NCBI RefSeq assembly: GCF_900129505.1
Contig: NZ_LT670818.1
Location: 7,783,001-7,847,000, forward strand
Source of the DNA: Bradyrhizobium erythrophlei
GTDB taxonomy: Bacteria > Pseudomonadota > Alphaproteobacteria > Rhizobiales > Xanthobacteraceae
Length of the DNA: 64,000 bases
Reading direction: 5' to 3'
A model generated the notes under the pieces. It saw only the letters and a program-made list of their open reading frames with translations. It ran no database searches and was not told the DNA's origin. This document shows positions 25,905 through 38,664 of the stretch, in pieces (position 1 is the stretch's first letter; each line of letters starts with the position of its first letter). The position numbers were made by a program, and so were the translations under genes.

Positions 25905-26245
25905 AACGGTTCGGCGATTTTCTTGCAACCGGCGTGACGGGCTACGCCCGTGAGCGCGACCGCCCCGATCGGGACGGCATGTCCCGAGGCGAACGATGGT
26001 TCTGGGACAGCCTGGTCGACGCCGACCCAGGGAGCAATCCGGTCACCTGGCAATGGGTCGCGGGGTTCGGCGCCGATGCGGCGCCATGATTGCCGGCCAC
26101 CTTGATCCACCAACCCCGGAACCCGACGCCGCTTGAACTGAAGGGCGCTGAGGTTGGCCTCGGCAAGAGCGAGCCGGAGTCGGTCGTCGACCACCGGCCG
26201 GCGCGGAAGCGGGCCTATGCCACGCTCCGCAAACGCCGAGCGGGC
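25905..26245 (+). pseudogene. phr: Remnant of a DNA photolyase gene
   Basis: In one frame the DNA reads RGERWFWDSLVDADPGSNP, then WQWVAGFGADAAP, a TGA stop, then at once LPATLIHQPRNPTPLEL and SVVDHRPARKRA. These are two conserved blocks of the photolyase FAD-binding domain. The stretch that normally lies between them (the FRxFNP block, about 35 residues) is missing, so there is an in-frame deletion plus a stop. The N-terminal half is absent or unreadable. Clearly non-functional. Confidence 0.8.
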
Positions 26246-26311
26246 CGCATCTCTTTGACAGCTCTCAGAATCTCGCTATCGTTGTGGCTTCGACTAACCT
26301 TGGGGGACGAG

Positions 26312-26584
26312 ATGGACGACGATACACCCGTAGTAGAGCCGATGACCGAGACGACCACCATGGCCGAAGTGCCGCCGCCGGCCGCAAAGCCCGCGGTCAA
26401 GAAGAAAAAGAAAGCCGCCAAGAAGGCCGCGAAGGCTCCGCCGAAGAAGGCAAAAAAAGCCAAGAAAGCCGCCAAGAAATCCGCGGCGAAAAAATCCGCC
26501 AAAAAGGCCGTGAAGAAGACCGGCAAGAAATCATCCAAGAAGGCCGCGAAAAAGAAAAAGAAGGCCAAGAAGTCGAAGCGCTGA
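26312..26584 (+). CDS. Histone H1-like lysine-rich protein
   Basis: 90 residues from ATG at 26312 (MDDDTPVVEPM), with GGGGGACGAG upstream. A short acidic head of about 25 residues is followed by a tail made almost entirely of Lys and Ala, ending KKAKKSKR. This resembles bacterial H1/Hc1-like DNA-binding tails. A second gene with the same plan lies at 41120. Confidence 0.75.
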   Translation: MDDDTPVVEPMTETTTMAEVPPPAAKPAVKKKKKAAKKAAKAPPKKAKKAKKAAKKSAAKKSAKKAVKKTGKKSSKKAAKKKKKAKKSKR

Positions 26585-26608
26585 TCGAGGCGTTTCCTTC
26601 AACTGCAG

Positions 26609-26638
26609 AAGCCTTCAGGCGAAAGCCTGGAGGCTTTT
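26609..26638 (+). terminator. Rho-independent terminator
   Basis: AAGCCTTCAGGC - GAAA - GCCTGGAGGCTT stem with one G-T pair, followed by TTTG. It ends the histone-like gene and also lies at the end of the convergent transporter remnant. Confidence 0.85.
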
Positions 26639-26666
26639 GTTTTGGGGGCTTCGACCCTTGCAGTCC

Positions 26667-27540
26667 TCACGCCCGCCGGTTGACCAGAAACACCGCGGCG
26701 GCGCACGCGATCATGCCCCCTATCGCGACGAGATCGAGCCGCTCGCCGAACAGGACATAGGCCATCGCGGCGGTCACCGCCGGCACCAGATAGAACAGGC
26801 TTGCGACCGAGGTCGCCGCCGAGCGCCGGATCAGCCAGTACAAGAGCCCGATCGATCCGATCGAGAGCACCACCACGAGCCAGAGCAGAGCCAGCACGAA
26901 CTCCTGCGTCCAGTGCACCACATGGTTTTCGAACAGCCACGCCGCGACCGCGAAGAAGATGCTGACCGCGACATATTGCATGAGATTGCCGGCGCGCCAG
27001 TCGATCTGGCCGCAATAGCGCCGCTGATAAAGCGTGCCCAGGGTGATGCTGACCAGCGAGACACCCGAGGCCAGCCAGCCCCAGCCTGCCTCGCCGCTCA
27101 TCGGGCGATTGTGCAGGATGAGCGGCGAGGCAGGCGAGCCCAAGCAACAGCCCGGTCCATTGCAGCGGCGTGACGCGTTCGCCGAGCCAGCGGTTCGCCA
27201 GCGTCGAGGTCAGGATCGGCTGCAGCCCCGGAATCAGCGCCGAGAGCCCGGCGGGAATCGAATGCGCGATCGCGACCGCGGTGCCGCCGAGGTAAAAGCC
27301 ATGCACCAGAATGCCGGCGACCACGCTGTGGGCGACGCCGATCCGGTCCGGCCATTTCGGCCGCGCGATGGCGGCAATCACCGCCATCAGGCCGACCACC
27401 AGCCCCATGCGGATGGTGAGATAGGTCAGCGGGTCGGCATTGTTCACGACGTATTTGGTGGCGACGAAGCCGGTACTCCACAGCACGACGAAAATCGCCG
27501 GCGCCGCGCGCGCGGCCATTTTCTCGAGGTCATGACTCAT
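26667..27540 (-). pseudogene. EamA/DMT-family transporter split by a frameshift
   Basis: The first half reads well from ATG at 27540 (MSHDLEKMAARAAP) through LQWTGLLLGLA. At about 27110-27145 the frame shifts, and the second half continues in another frame as SPASPLILHNRPMSGEAGW to FLVNRRA. Joined, they make a normal transporter of about ten helices and two EamA repeats. Either the gene is inactivated or there is a sequencing error of one base. Confidence 0.75.
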
Positions 27541-27569
27541 TGTGGCACTCAGTGCCCGATCGTATGCTC

Positions 27570-27752
27570 CACGGCAACGCTAGTTTGCGCGGGTCCACTC
27601 GCGCGCTATGACATGTCCCGACCGCCCATTGCCCCCGAGGAAGGCCTGTTTCCCGTGATTCTCGGCCGTGAAGGTGCTGGCGTCGTGGTCGATATCGGCC
27701 GCGGCGTCACCAGCAAGAAAGGCAATCACGTCATCCCGCTGTACGACGATGT
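27570..27752 (+). pseudogene. Fragment of class III alcohol dehydrogenase (glutathione-dependent formaldehyde dehydrogenase)
   Basis: In one plus-strand frame the DNA reads EEGLFPVILGREGAGVVVDI, then GRGVTSKKGNHVIPLYDD. This is the conserved N-terminal zinc-site region of the enzyme (GLFPxILGHEGAG, GDHVIPLY), with the His of GHE changed to Arg. No start region and no C-terminal part are present, so it is a relic. It abuts the ribE stop codon. Confidence 0.75.
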
Positions 27753-27753
27753 G

Positions 27754-28362
27754 TCATTTCATTTCCGCAAGCCGCGCGGCGTAGCGCGCCATCAGGTCGA
27801 CCTCGATATTGACCTCGCTGCCAGCCCGCCAGGCGCCGATCGTCGTGACGGAGAGCGTATGCGGAATGATCAGCACCGAAAAAGCGACGTCTTCAACGGT
27901 ATTTACCGTCAGCGACGCACCATCGAGCGTCACGGAACCCTTGGGCGCGATGAAGCGCGCCAATTCGCGCGTGGTGGTGAGCTCGAACCGCGCCATGTCC
28001 GGCAGGTCGTCGCGTGTGACGATGGTGGCGACGCCGTCGGCATGGCCGGCGACGATGTGGCCGCCGAGTTCGTCCCCGATCTTCAGCGCCCGCTCGAGAT
28101 TGAGTTTTGTTCCCTTGACCCAGTGTTTTGCCGTGGTCATGCGAAGCGTTTCAGCGGCGGCATCGACCTCGAACCAGGTCTTGTCACGCTCAACGCCCGA
28201 GGCAACGACCGTGAGACAGATACCGTTGCACGCGATCGAGGCGCCGTCGGCGATGGTGGCGCGGTCGTAGCGGCAGGCAATGCGCAAGCGATGCAGCTGC
28301 CCCTGCGCCGTCGGCGTCAGGCTGACGATCTCGCCGACATCGGTGACTATGCCTGTGAACAT
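27754..28362 (-). CDS. ribE: Riboflavin synthase
   Basis: 202 residues from ATG at 28362 (MFTGIVTDVGEIV). Two lumazine-binding repeats are visible, with GICLTVV in the first and GASLTVNTV in the second. It converts two 6,7-dimethyl-8-ribityllumazine to riboflavin. Last gene of the glyA-nrdR-ribD-ribE run, separated from ribD by a palindromic repeat. Confidence 0.95.
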   Translation of the reverse strand: MFTGIVTDVGEIVSLTPTAQGQLHRLRIACRYDRATIADGASIACNGICLTVVASGVERDKTWFEVDAAAETLRMTTAKHWVKGTKLNLERALKIGDELGGHIVAGHADGVATIVTRDDLPDMARFELTTTRELARFIAPKGSVTLDGASLTVNTVEDVAFSVLIIPHTLSVTTIGAWRAGSEVNIEVDLMARYAARLAEMK

Positions 28363-28378
28363 TAGAATCTCTTTAGTT

Positions 28379-28427
28379 GACCATGATCTTATCGGAAAAC
28401 CGGTTCCCACTTTTCCGGATCATGGTC
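28379..28427. repeat. Nested palindromic intergenic repeat between ribD and ribE
   Basis: GACCATGATC at 28379 and GATCATGGTC ending at 28427 are perfect inverted arms. Inside, CGGAAAA and TTTTCCG form a second stem around CCGGTTCCCAC. Such elements recur in Bradyrhizobium-type genomes. The right arm includes the ribD stop codon and its last codons. Confidence 0.75.
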
Positions 28428-29571
28428 TCTCGTAAATCGTAAGAGTATCGTTTTCCAGGCGCTCGCTAGCACGGACCTTCAGCGCGGGCGACTGCGTGAT
28501 GGCGGACAGCGACAATGCATCCAGCGCGGCGATGCCGTCGGTGCCGATCGGATCGGGTCCGCGCAGCAGCCGGACTTCATCGACGAGGCCGGCGGCGACA
28601 AAGGATGACGCCACCCGCGCGCCACCTTCCACCAGAAGCCGCGTGATGCCCTTTTCGGCAAGCGCATGCAGCACGGCCGGCAAATCAAGCCCGGATGAGG
28701 TTTTTGACGGCGCAAACCGGATCACCTGCGCCCCTGCCGCCCCGAGCTTCATGGCGGCCGGCGCCTCCGCGAGCTCGGACGCCATCACCCAGAGCGGCGT
28801 CTCGCGCGCCGTGTGAACCAGCCGGCTGGTGCCTGATATCCGCAGGCGCGGGTCCAGCACCACCCGCACCGGTGAGCGCGGCTCCATGCCGGGCAGCCGG
28901 CAGGTCAGGAGCGGATCGTCCGCTATGACCGTCCCGATCCCGACCAGGACGGCGTCGCATTGCGCGCGCAGCAGATGCACCCGCGCTCTCGCGGCTTCGC
29001 CCGTTATTGCCACCGGCCTGCGGCCGGCCGCCGCGATCTTGTCGTCGGAGGATACCGCGAGTTTCAGGATCACATGCGGACGCTTGTCGCGGACGCGCCG
29101 GAAGTGCCCGGCATGATCGTGCGCCGCTTCCAAAGCCCCGAGCCCGATATCGACAGTAATCCCGGCGGCGCGCAGCCTTGCATGGCCTTGGCCAGCCACT
29201 TCCGGATTGGGATCCTCGATCGCCGACACGACGCGCGCAATACCTGCGGCGATGACCGCGTCGGCGCAAGGCGGCGATTTGCCGAAATGCGAGCACGGCT
29301 CCAGCGTCACATAGAGGGTGGCGCCTCGCGCCGCTTCGCCGGCGCGCCTGAGCGCCTCCGGCTCGGCATGCGGACGGCCGCCTGCTTGCGTCCAGCCGCG
29401 GCCGACGACGACGCCGTCTTGGACCACGACCGCGCCGACGGCGGGATTGGGCCAGGTGCGTCCCTGCCCGCGCCGGCCGAGCGCCAGTGCCAGCGCCATG
29501 AAGCGCTGGTCGGCGGCCTTGGCGTCCTTCGATTTCTGCGCGTACTGGTCTTCCAGGATGCGGAAGATCAT
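28420..29571 (-). CDS. ribD: Riboflavin biosynthesis deaminase/reductase RibD
   Basis: 383 residues. N-terminal deaminase domain with zinc site [10 protein letters not shown] and [13 protein letters not shown]-terminal reductase domain (about 155-383) with [11 protein letters not shown] and [13 protein letters not shown]. Start ATG overlaps the nrdR stop (ATGA), so translation is coupled. No FMN riboswitch is seen in front of the operon. Confidence 0.95.
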   Translation of the reverse strand: MIFRILEDQYAQKSKDAKAADQRFMALALALGRRGQGRTWPNPAVGAVVVQDGVVVGRGWTQAGGRPHAEPEALRRAGEAARGATLYVTLEPCSHFGKSPPCADAVIAAGIARVVSAIEDPNPEVAGQGHARLRAAGITVDIGLGALEAAHDHAGHFRRVRDKRPHVILKLAVSSDDKIAAAGRRPVAITGEAARARVHLLRAQCDAVLVGIGTVIADDPLLTCRLPGMEPRSPVRVVLDPRLRISGTSRLVHTARETPLWVMASELAEAPAAMKLGAAGAQVIRFAPSKTSSGLDLPAVLHALAEKGITRLLVEGGARVASSFVAAGLVDEVRLLRGPDPIGTDGIAALDALSLSAITQSPALKVRASERLENDTLTIYERP

Positions 29572-30050
29572 TTGCGTAACAGGGCAATCCGCGCGGCGTC
29601 GTCGCCGGAGAGTTCGCCGAGCACGGCTTCAAAGTCCCTGGCTTCGCGGAAATTGCGGTAGACCGAGGCGAAACGGACATAGGCGACGTCGTCGAGCTGG
29701 CGCAGATGCTCCATCACGATCTCGCCGATCGCCTCCGACGAAATCTCGGCCTCGCCGCCGCTTTCGAGTTCGCGCACGATCGCCGAGACCATCTTCTCGA
29801 CCCGCTCCGGATCGACCGGGCGCTTGCGCAAGGAGATCTGCACCGAGCGCACCAGCTTGTCGCGATCGAACGGCACCCGTCGGCCATTGCGCTTGATCAC
29901 CGTGAGTTCGCGCAACTGCACCCGCTCGAAGGTGGTGAAGCGAAAATTGCAGGCCACGCACACCCGCCGCCGCCGGATCACGGCGGAATCCTCGGTCGGA
30001 CGCGAGTCCTTCACCTGGGTATCGAGACTGTTGCAACTGGGGCAACGCAT
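29568..30050 (-). CDS. nrdR: Transcriptional repressor NrdR
   Basis: 160 residues. Zinc ribbon CPSCNSLDT...[13 protein letters not shown] is followed by an ATP-cone with [14 protein letters not shown]. It represses ribonucleotide reductase genes. Placed between glyA and ribD, as in many alphaproteobacteria. Confidence 0.96.
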   Translation of the reverse strand: MRCPSCNSLDTQVKDSRPTEDSAVIRRRRVCVACNFRFTTFERVQLRELTVIKRNGRRVPFDRDKLVRSVQISLRKRPVDPERVEKMVSAIVRELESGGEAEISSEAIGEIVMEHLRQLDDVAYVRFASVYRNFREARDFEAVLGELSGDDAARIALLRK

Positions 30051-30079
30051 CCGGCAAAAACCTTGTTGCTAGAAAAGCC

Positions 30080-31387
<1,308 letters not shown>

Positions 31388-31717
31388 GAGCGAAATACCT
31401 CCACCGCCGCAACCTGTTACGGCCGTTGCGGCCGGTCATATGTGGCAATCGAAAGCGGCATTCGCGGGATACCATATCGGACGGCGACGGCCAAGCACTT
31501 GCGGTAGGCGGCTGCTATTTATGCAAGATATGGTGGTGGATGGGGGTGGGTTCCAGCCTGCCCCGCGCCCTCCCCGGCGTCGCCCCGGCCTTGAGCCGGG
31601 GCCCAAAACCACGGCTCGAGGTCGGTTGGGGTCATCCGCCGGACTGCTCGATGACTGCCGCCGCGGAGTATGGGTCCCGGCTCAAGGCCGGGACGACGGG
31701 GTACCCACTCCGACGCC
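31388..31717. repeat. 330-base gap holding two inverted hairpin repeats
   Basis: The segments near 31578-31609 and 31669-31698 are inverted copies of one unit, each itself a hairpin of the form CCCGGCcttgaGCCGGG. This REP-like unit is a mobile-type intergenic repeat style. The rest of the gap includes the glyA upstream region. No ORF is supported. Confidence 0.65.
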
Positions 31718-32344
31718 CTACTTCGCAAACCGGTACGCCCCGCCATGCTCGATACTGCGCTGGAACGCCGGCCGCGTGTGCATGCGCGACAGCCACGCGC
31801 TCAGGTTCGGATACGGCCCGAGCTTGTCGAACACCTTTGCCATGTCGCCAACAAAACTCATCTGGATGTCGGCGCCGGTCAGCGCGTTGCCGACGAAGAA
31901 CTCCCTGCCCTGCAGCGCGCCGTCGACATAGCCCAGATGATTGGCGATCTCGCTGTCGATGCGCGGATGCAGTGGGGAGCCGGCTTCCTTCAGCCGGCCG
32001 ACATAGAGGTTGAGCATCAGCGGCAGCATCGCTGAGCCTTCCGAGTAATGCAGCCACTCGTTATAGATCTCGTACTCGGTGCTTCCGAGCGCCGGCATCA
32101 TCGCGCCCTTTCCATAGCGGCGGATGACGTAATCGACGATCGCGCCTGATTCTGCGATCCTGATCTCGCCGTCGGTGATAATGGGCGACTTGCCGAGCGG
32201 ATGAATGGCCTTCAGCTCCGGCGGCGCCAGCCGCGTTTGCGCGTCGCGCTGATAGCGCGTCATCTTGTAGGGCACCGCGAGCTCTTCGAGCAGCCAGAGG
32301 ATTCGTTGCGAGCGCGAGTCGTTGAGATGATGCAGCGTGAGCAT
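31718..32344 (-). CDS. Glutathione S-transferase family protein
   Basis: 208 residues. N-terminal thioredoxin-like domain (LTLHHLNDSRSQRILWLLEEL, VPYKMTRY, IHPLGKSPIITDGE, IAESGAIVDYV) and an all-helical C-terminal domain (LTGADIQMSFV). Cytosolic. Substrate unknown. Confidence 0.93.
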   Translation of the reverse strand: MLTLHHLNDSRSQRILWLLEELAVPYKMTRYQRDAQTRLAPPELKAIHPLGKSPIITDGEIRIAESGAIVDYVIRRYGKGAMMPALGSTEYEIYNEWLHYSEGSAMLPLMLNLYVGRLKEAGSPLHPRIDSEIANHLGYVDGALQGREFFVGNALTGADIQMSFVGDMAKVFDKLGPYPNLSAWLSRMHTRPAFQRSIEHGGAYRFAK

Positions 32345-32409
32345 AGGGGTTTCCTCGGGCGTGCTTGTTGACCACCGAGGTGTATCAGATATTTCCGCGA
32401 GGCGTCACA

Positions 32410-32530
32410 CGCTCAAGTGTCATCGCCCGGCTTGACCGGCCCGCCCAGTATTCCAGAGAACGCAGTGATTAAACCGAGAAGCCCCGGCGTACTGGATCCC
32501 GCTTTCGCGGGGATGACGAGCAACGTTGGG
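32410..32530. repeat. Intergenic repeat with hairpin ends
   Basis: Carries CCGGCTTGACCGG near the left and CCCCGCTTTCGCGGGG-like sequence near the right, with GTCATC and GATGAC at the edges. Its style matches the repeats at 31.6 and 38.5 kb. No ORF is supported. Confidence 0.55.
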
Positions 32531-32564
32531 GCGAACACTTTGCTTCCATGCAAGCGGCCGATAC

Positions 32565-32822
32565 CTACAGCCCCGTATACCCTGCCTTCACCGGATCGCT
32601 CGAGCCGTCGAGTTCGCGCAAGTACGTCAGCCCGCACACGGTCAGGCGATGGGTATCCCTCTCGCCGGCTTCCATCAGCTTGGCGAGATATTCTGTCACT
32701 TTCGCTCGCGCTTCGGCGCTGGCCGCGGCAGAGCGGTTCAAAAGCAGATCGTAGGTCATCATAATACGGTCGATGGCGGCTTCCATGACATCCTCTTCGC
32801 TCGGGGAATCAGACGCGTTCAC
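32565..32822 (-). CDS. Small hypothetical protein
   Basis: 85 residues, helical, beginning MNASDSPSEEDVMEAAIDRI and including AEARAKVTEYLAKLMEAG. Four bases upstream of it lies the end of the next small gene on the same strand, so the two are probably co-transcribed. No family name known to me. Confidence 0.65.
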   Translation of the reverse strand: MNASDSPSEEDVMEAAIDRIMMTYDLLLNRSAAASAEARAKVTEYLAKLMEAGERDTHRLTVCGLTYLRELDGSSDPVKAGYTGL

Positions 32823-32825
32823 GAA

Positions 32826-33050
32826 CTAGACGAGCTCGACGGCTTCGAACTTCGCAATCGCCTTGTTGGCGAGCCGGAGCCGGTTCATCTCGCCGCGCTG
32901 AAACATCTCGACGATGATTTCGAGCAGCCGCTCGTTGGTGAGAAAACTGTCGGCGATGGCGCCGGTACGGCGCAGGTAATTCGAGGCGATGGCATAGGCA
33001 TCGCCCACCACTTCGACGTTCATGACCTGCAATCCGCGCTCGACCAGCAT
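32826..33050 (-). CDS. Small hypothetical protein
   Basis: 74 residues from ATG at 33050, preceded by a strong GGAGGAGAGG ribosome site. Reads MLVERGLQVMNVEVVGDAYA and later NERLLEIIVEMFQRGEM. A longer upstream frame is unlikely given the ribosome site. Function unknown. Confidence 0.65.
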   Translation of the reverse strand: MLVERGLQVMNVEVVGDAYAIASNYLRRTGAIADSFLTNERLLEIIVEMFQRGEMNRLRLANKAIAKFEAVELV

Positions 33051-33317
33051 GGCCCTCTCCTCCGGCACGAGATAAGCACGACAGCGGGCAGAAGTTCCGT
33101 TCCGGGAAACCGGTTTTTGCTGGTCCTGAACGACAAAACGCACCGGACCGGTAATCCGGGCCGATGCGCTTTGAGGGGAAGTCTCGTTTTTCTTGTTTTT
33201 GTTGGCTTATCTTTTCTTGGACGCCTTTTCTTCACGCGAACCGGTAGCCACTTCACTCGAAAACGCTATGCTGGCTGCCGGTCTTCTAAAGTTGGCCGGC
33301 TTGGCCGAAAGAAAATC

Positions 33318-33830
33318 TCAGAGCCGGTACAGGATCTGGTCGGTCCAGAACCGCTCGAGCCGGTGCAACGACTTGTTCAGGGTCGCGAACTCCTCGTTCG
33401 AGATGCCGCCAACCTGCTCCACCGTCTTGACGTGCTTCTGGTAGAGCGCGTCGACGATCTTGCGGATTTCCTGGCCCTGCGGGGTCAAGCGGATGCGCAC
33501 CGAGCGGCGATCGACGCGCGAGCGCTGGTGATCGAGGAAGCCGAGTTCGACCAGCTTCTTCAGATTGTAAGAGACGTTGGAGCCGAGGTAGTAACCGCGC
33601 GTGCGCAGTTCGCCGGCGGTCAGCTCCTTGTCGCCGATGTTATAGAGCAGGAGCGCCTGCACCGAATTGATGTCAGCGCGGCCGCGACGATCGAATTCAT
33701 CCTTGATCACGTCGAGCAGGCGGCGATGCAGCCGCTCCACCAAAGTCAATGCTTCCAGATAGAGCGGCTGCACCGGAGCTCCGGGAGCGCGTTCGGCGGT
33801 CTCCACCGCCGTTGCAACGGCTTTCATCAT
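33318..33830 (-). CDS. ldtR: MarR-family regulator, LdtR-like
   Basis: 170 residues. Winged-helix region includes TAGELRTRGYYLGSNVSYNL, KKLVELGFLDHQ and RSRVDRRSVRIRLT. This pattern matches the LdtR group of alphaproteobacteria, known in Liberibacter to control an L,D-transpeptidase. The symbol is by resemblance; no ldt target gene is in the window. Confidence 0.75.
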   Translation of the reverse strand: MMKAVATAVETAERAPGAPVQPLYLEALTLVERLHRRLLDVIKDEFDRRGRADINSVQALLLYNIGDKELTAGELRTRGYYLGSNVSYNLKKLVELGFLDHQRSRVDRRSVRIRLTPQGQEIRKIVDALYQKHVKTVEQVGGISNEEFATLNKSLHRLERFWTDQILYRL

Positions 33831-35974
<2,144 letters not shown>

Positions 35975-36096
35975 GGCACTCCCTCGTCGCCGAATCGCCG
36001 GATTGTTGCGGTTTCGTCATTCGGAGGGGCCTTGCAAGCGCCCGGGCGGTTCCCATGTCTCGCTTTCGAAGAATGCACGGTCGGGAGGGACTGATC

Positions 36097-36666
36097 ATGT
36101 CTGACGGCGGCACGGGCTACTCTGGCGGCGCCAATTCCGGCGGCACCTGGCGCAACGGCGGTCCGGCGAATTTCCAGCCGCACGCCTTCGACCCTTATCG
36201 GCAGCCGGAATTGTTTCGCGGCGTGCTGACCCGGCGGGTATTTGCGTTCCTGATCGACCTGATCATCATCTCGATCCCGGTAATCCTGGGTTACCTCTTT
36301 ATCATCGCATTCGGCATCGTCACGCTGGGTCTCGGCTTCCTGCTGTGGGGGCTGGCGTGGCCGGCGACCCTGATCTGGGTTGTGGTTTATTACGGCGCCA
36401 CGCTGGGCGGGCCCTATTCTGCCACCATGGGCATGCGCGTGATGGATCTTGAATTGCGCACCTGGTACGGCGCGCCCGGCTATTTCGTCCTCGGCGCTAT
36501 GCATGCGGTGCTGTTCTGGGCCTCAGTATCGTTCCTGTCGCCACTGGTGCTCCTGGCCGGCCTGTTCAACGGCCGCCGCCGCCTGCTGCACGATATCGTG
36601 CTGGGAACCGTGGTCATTAACAGTTCGGTCCGCAACCCAGTGGTACAGTCGGCGCGATCGTTCTGA
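36097..36666 (+). CDS. RDD-family membrane protein
   Basis: 189 residues from ATG at 36097 (MSDGGTGYSGG). A Gly-rich soluble head leads into the RDD signature RRVFAFLIDLIIISIPVI, followed by two more membrane segments and RRRLLHDIVLGTVV. Function unknown; RDD proteins are often transporters. The upstream ATG at 36055 is possible. Confidence 0.85.
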   Translation: MSDGGTGYSGGANSGGTWRNGGPANFQPHAFDPYRQPELFRGVLTRRVFAFLIDLIIISIPVILGYLFIIAFGIVTLGLGFLLWGLAWPATLIWVVVYYGATLGGPYSATMGMRVMDLELRTWYGAPGYFVLGAMHAVLFWASVSFLSPLVLLAGLFNGRRRLLHDIVLGTVVINSSVRNPVVQSARSF

Positions 36667-36742
36667 GCCCAAACCGATTGACGGTCAGCCTCCGCGGCGC
36701 GATGCTGGCTTTTGCCTGTTTTTCGGAGACTGACGACATCCC

Positions 36743-37519
36743 GTGACCCAGCACTCGCGTGACACCCCGCAATTCTATCTGACGGCGCCCTCGCCCTGCC
36801 CGTATCTGCCCGGCCGGCACGAGCGCAAGGTGTTCACCCATCTGGTCGGCGACAAGGCAGGCGACCTCAACGACCTTTTGACCCATGGCGGCTTCCGGCG
36901 CAGCCAGTCGATCGCCTACCGCCCGGCCTGCGACCAGTGCCGGGCGTGCGTGTCCGTGCGTGTCGTCGCCAACGAGTTCCGGCCTTCGCGCAATCTGCGC
37001 AAGGTCCTGGCCCACAACGCCGACATCGTCGGCGAGCAGCGCAGCGCGGTGCCGACCTCCGAGCAATATTCGGTATTCCGCGCCTATCTCGATCAGCGCC
37101 ATCGCCATGGCGGCATGGCCGACATGACCGTGCTCGATTACGCCATGATGGTGGAGGACAGCCACGTCGAAACCCGCATCATCGAATACCGCCGCCGCGG
37201 CGCCGGCACCAGCATCACCGGCCGCGGCGAGGAACTCCTGGCGGTGGCGTTGACCGACGTGCTCAGCGACGGGCTGTCGATGGTGTATTCGTTCTTCGAA
37301 CCGTCGGAAGTCAGCCGCTCGCTCGGCAGTTTCATGATCCTCGACCACATCGCGCGCGCCCGGCGGCAGGGACTGCCTTACGTCTACCTCGGCTACTGGA
37401 TCGAAGGCTCCAAGAAGATGGACTACAAAGGCCGCTTCCTGCCGCAGCAGCGCCTCGCCCCCTCCGGCTGGCTGCGCATCGACGCCTCCGGCGACATCTC
37501 GAGCGAGCCGCAGGATTAG
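36743..37519 (+). CDS. bpt: Aspartate/glutamate leucyltransferase
   Basis: 258 residues, GTG start. N-terminal block [20 protein letters not shown] and the Cys cluster [12 protein letters not shown] are typical, followed by [16 protein letters not shown]. It adds Leu to N-terminal Asp/Glu to mark proteins for degradation (N-end rule). Confidence 0.93.
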   Translation: MTQHSRDTPQFYLTAPSPCPYLPGRHERKVFTHLVGDKAGDLNDLLTHGGFRRSQSIAYRPACDQCRACVSVRVVANEFRPSRNLRKVLAHNADIVGEQRSAVPTSEQYSVFRAYLDQRHRHGGMADMTVLDYAMMVEDSHVETRIIEYRRRGAGTSITGRGEELLAVALTDVLSDGLSMVYSFFEPSEVSRSLGSFMILDHIARARRQGLPYVYLGYWIEGSKKMDYKGRFLPQQRLAPSGWLRIDASGDISSEPQD

Positions 37520-37546
37520 CCCCGACTGTCGCCACTCGGCTGTGGC

Positions 37547-37993
37547 TCACCACTCTTCCGGACAGGGGTCGACGATCTTCCAGAGGTCCATGCCGTTCTT
37601 GATCTTCTTCATCTCGGTGGTGAGGCCGCCGTTGCGGCGGATCCAGTCCTTTACCGTATCCGGATAATAGGACATCAGGTCCAAGGTGCCTTCGGCGCTG
37701 GTGACCTTGATGCCGAAGGTAAAGGCCTTGTCGTAATAGGCCTGGTGGAAACCGAGGCTGGCGCGCGGCGTCACGCAGATCTTGTTTATCGGCACGATGC
37801 CGAACACCAGGGTGCAGGCCGAATTGCAGATGCCGTCGATGATGACCCGCTCATGGTGGTCCCGGATGCGCTTGTACTTGTCCTTGTATTCCTCGACATA
37901 GCCGCCGTGATCCCGGGTGATATGCAGATCGGCCCGCGCCGGCGAAGCGGCCGGCAGAGAGAGCAACAGCAGGGCAAAAGCGGTGATGCGCAT
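37547..37993 (-). CDS. Exported ClpP/crotonase-like protein (COG3904 type)
   Basis: 148 residues from ATG at 37993, with signal peptide MRITAFALLLLSLPAAS cleaved near ARA. IDGICNSACTLVFGIVP and RASLGFHQAY give a Ser and a His in the order of a ClpP-like periplasmic family. Proteolytic activity is not proven. A longer upstream frame would lose the signal. Confidence 0.7.
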   Translation of the reverse strand: MRITAFALLLLSLPAASPARADLHITRDHGGYVEEYKDKYKRIRDHHERVIIDGICNSACTLVFGIVPINKICVTPRASLGFHQAYYDKAFTFGIKVTSAEGTLDLMSYYPDTVKDWIRRNGGLTTEMKKIKNGMDLWKIVDPCPEEW

Positions 37994-38225
37994 GGGTCGG
38001 TCGGGATGGACAGGCCTGGAGGACCCGGGAAAGCCGGGTCCACGAAACGGACCTGACGGTACAACTCTGGCGAGACTGTGTTGGAATTTCGTTAAGCATG
38101 CCGGGAAAGCGAAAAATCCCCCCTTCCATGGCCGATTTCCCGCAATTTTAACGACATTTTGGTCTGGATAGGAACCGCGGGCCACCTAAAATGCCCGCTT
38201 TAAGGCCCTCTGCCGGAGAATCCAG

Positions 38226-38498
38226 ATGACCCACAAGACGCTCGCCGCCGCACTCCTGTCCGCCCTGGCCCTGGCCGCGCTGCTGGCGCCCGGCGCGGCT
38301 CAGGCGCGGACCCACCGCCATCACCATTATCATCTGCATTCTTATGGGCTGCCCTACGACATCAGCTATCTGCACAATTACGGACCCGGCTCCGTGCCCG
38401 GCCGCTTCGCCTTTTACGACGGTCCCTCGAATAATTACTGCGCGCTGGGTTCGGCGGCTTATATCGGCCAGGACCATCGCAAATATCCCTGCTTCTGA
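38226..38498 (+). CDS. Small exported His-rich protein
   Basis: 90 residues. Signal peptide MTHKTLAAALLSALALAALL ends near AQA; the mature part begins with THRHHHYHLHSYG and has a Cys near each end of YCALGSAAYIG...YPCF. Could bind metal through the His run. No named family. Confidence 0.7.
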   Translation: MTHKTLAAALLSALALAALLAPGAAQARTHRHHHYHLHSYGLPYDISYLHNYGPGSVPGRFAFYDGPSNNYCALGSAAYIGQDHRKYPCF

Positions 38499-38533
38499 GC
38501 GGTGCGCTGACAGGCGCCGCGAATGCCGATGGG

Positions 38534-38628
38534 GTGTCGTTGCCGGGCTTGACCCGGCAATCCATCTTCTTCGAAACCAACTTCTTTGCGAAGATGGGTG
38601 CCCGGATCAAGTCCGGGCATGACGAGTG
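38534..38628. repeat. Intergenic repeat with inverted GC arms
   Basis: TGCCGGGCTTGACCCGGCA is a strong hairpin at the left and GCCCGGATCAAGTCCGGGC at the right. Same general family as the repeats at 31.6 and 32.4 kb. It follows the small exported gene. Confidence 0.6.
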
Positions 38629-38664
38629 TGTTTGCGTACACACCAATCACAATTTCAAACATCA

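Noticed and set aside
27034..28365. A 443-residue plus-strand frame
   Set aside because: Mostly antisense to the transporter and ribE. Only a short part (the dehydrogenase relic) has meaning.
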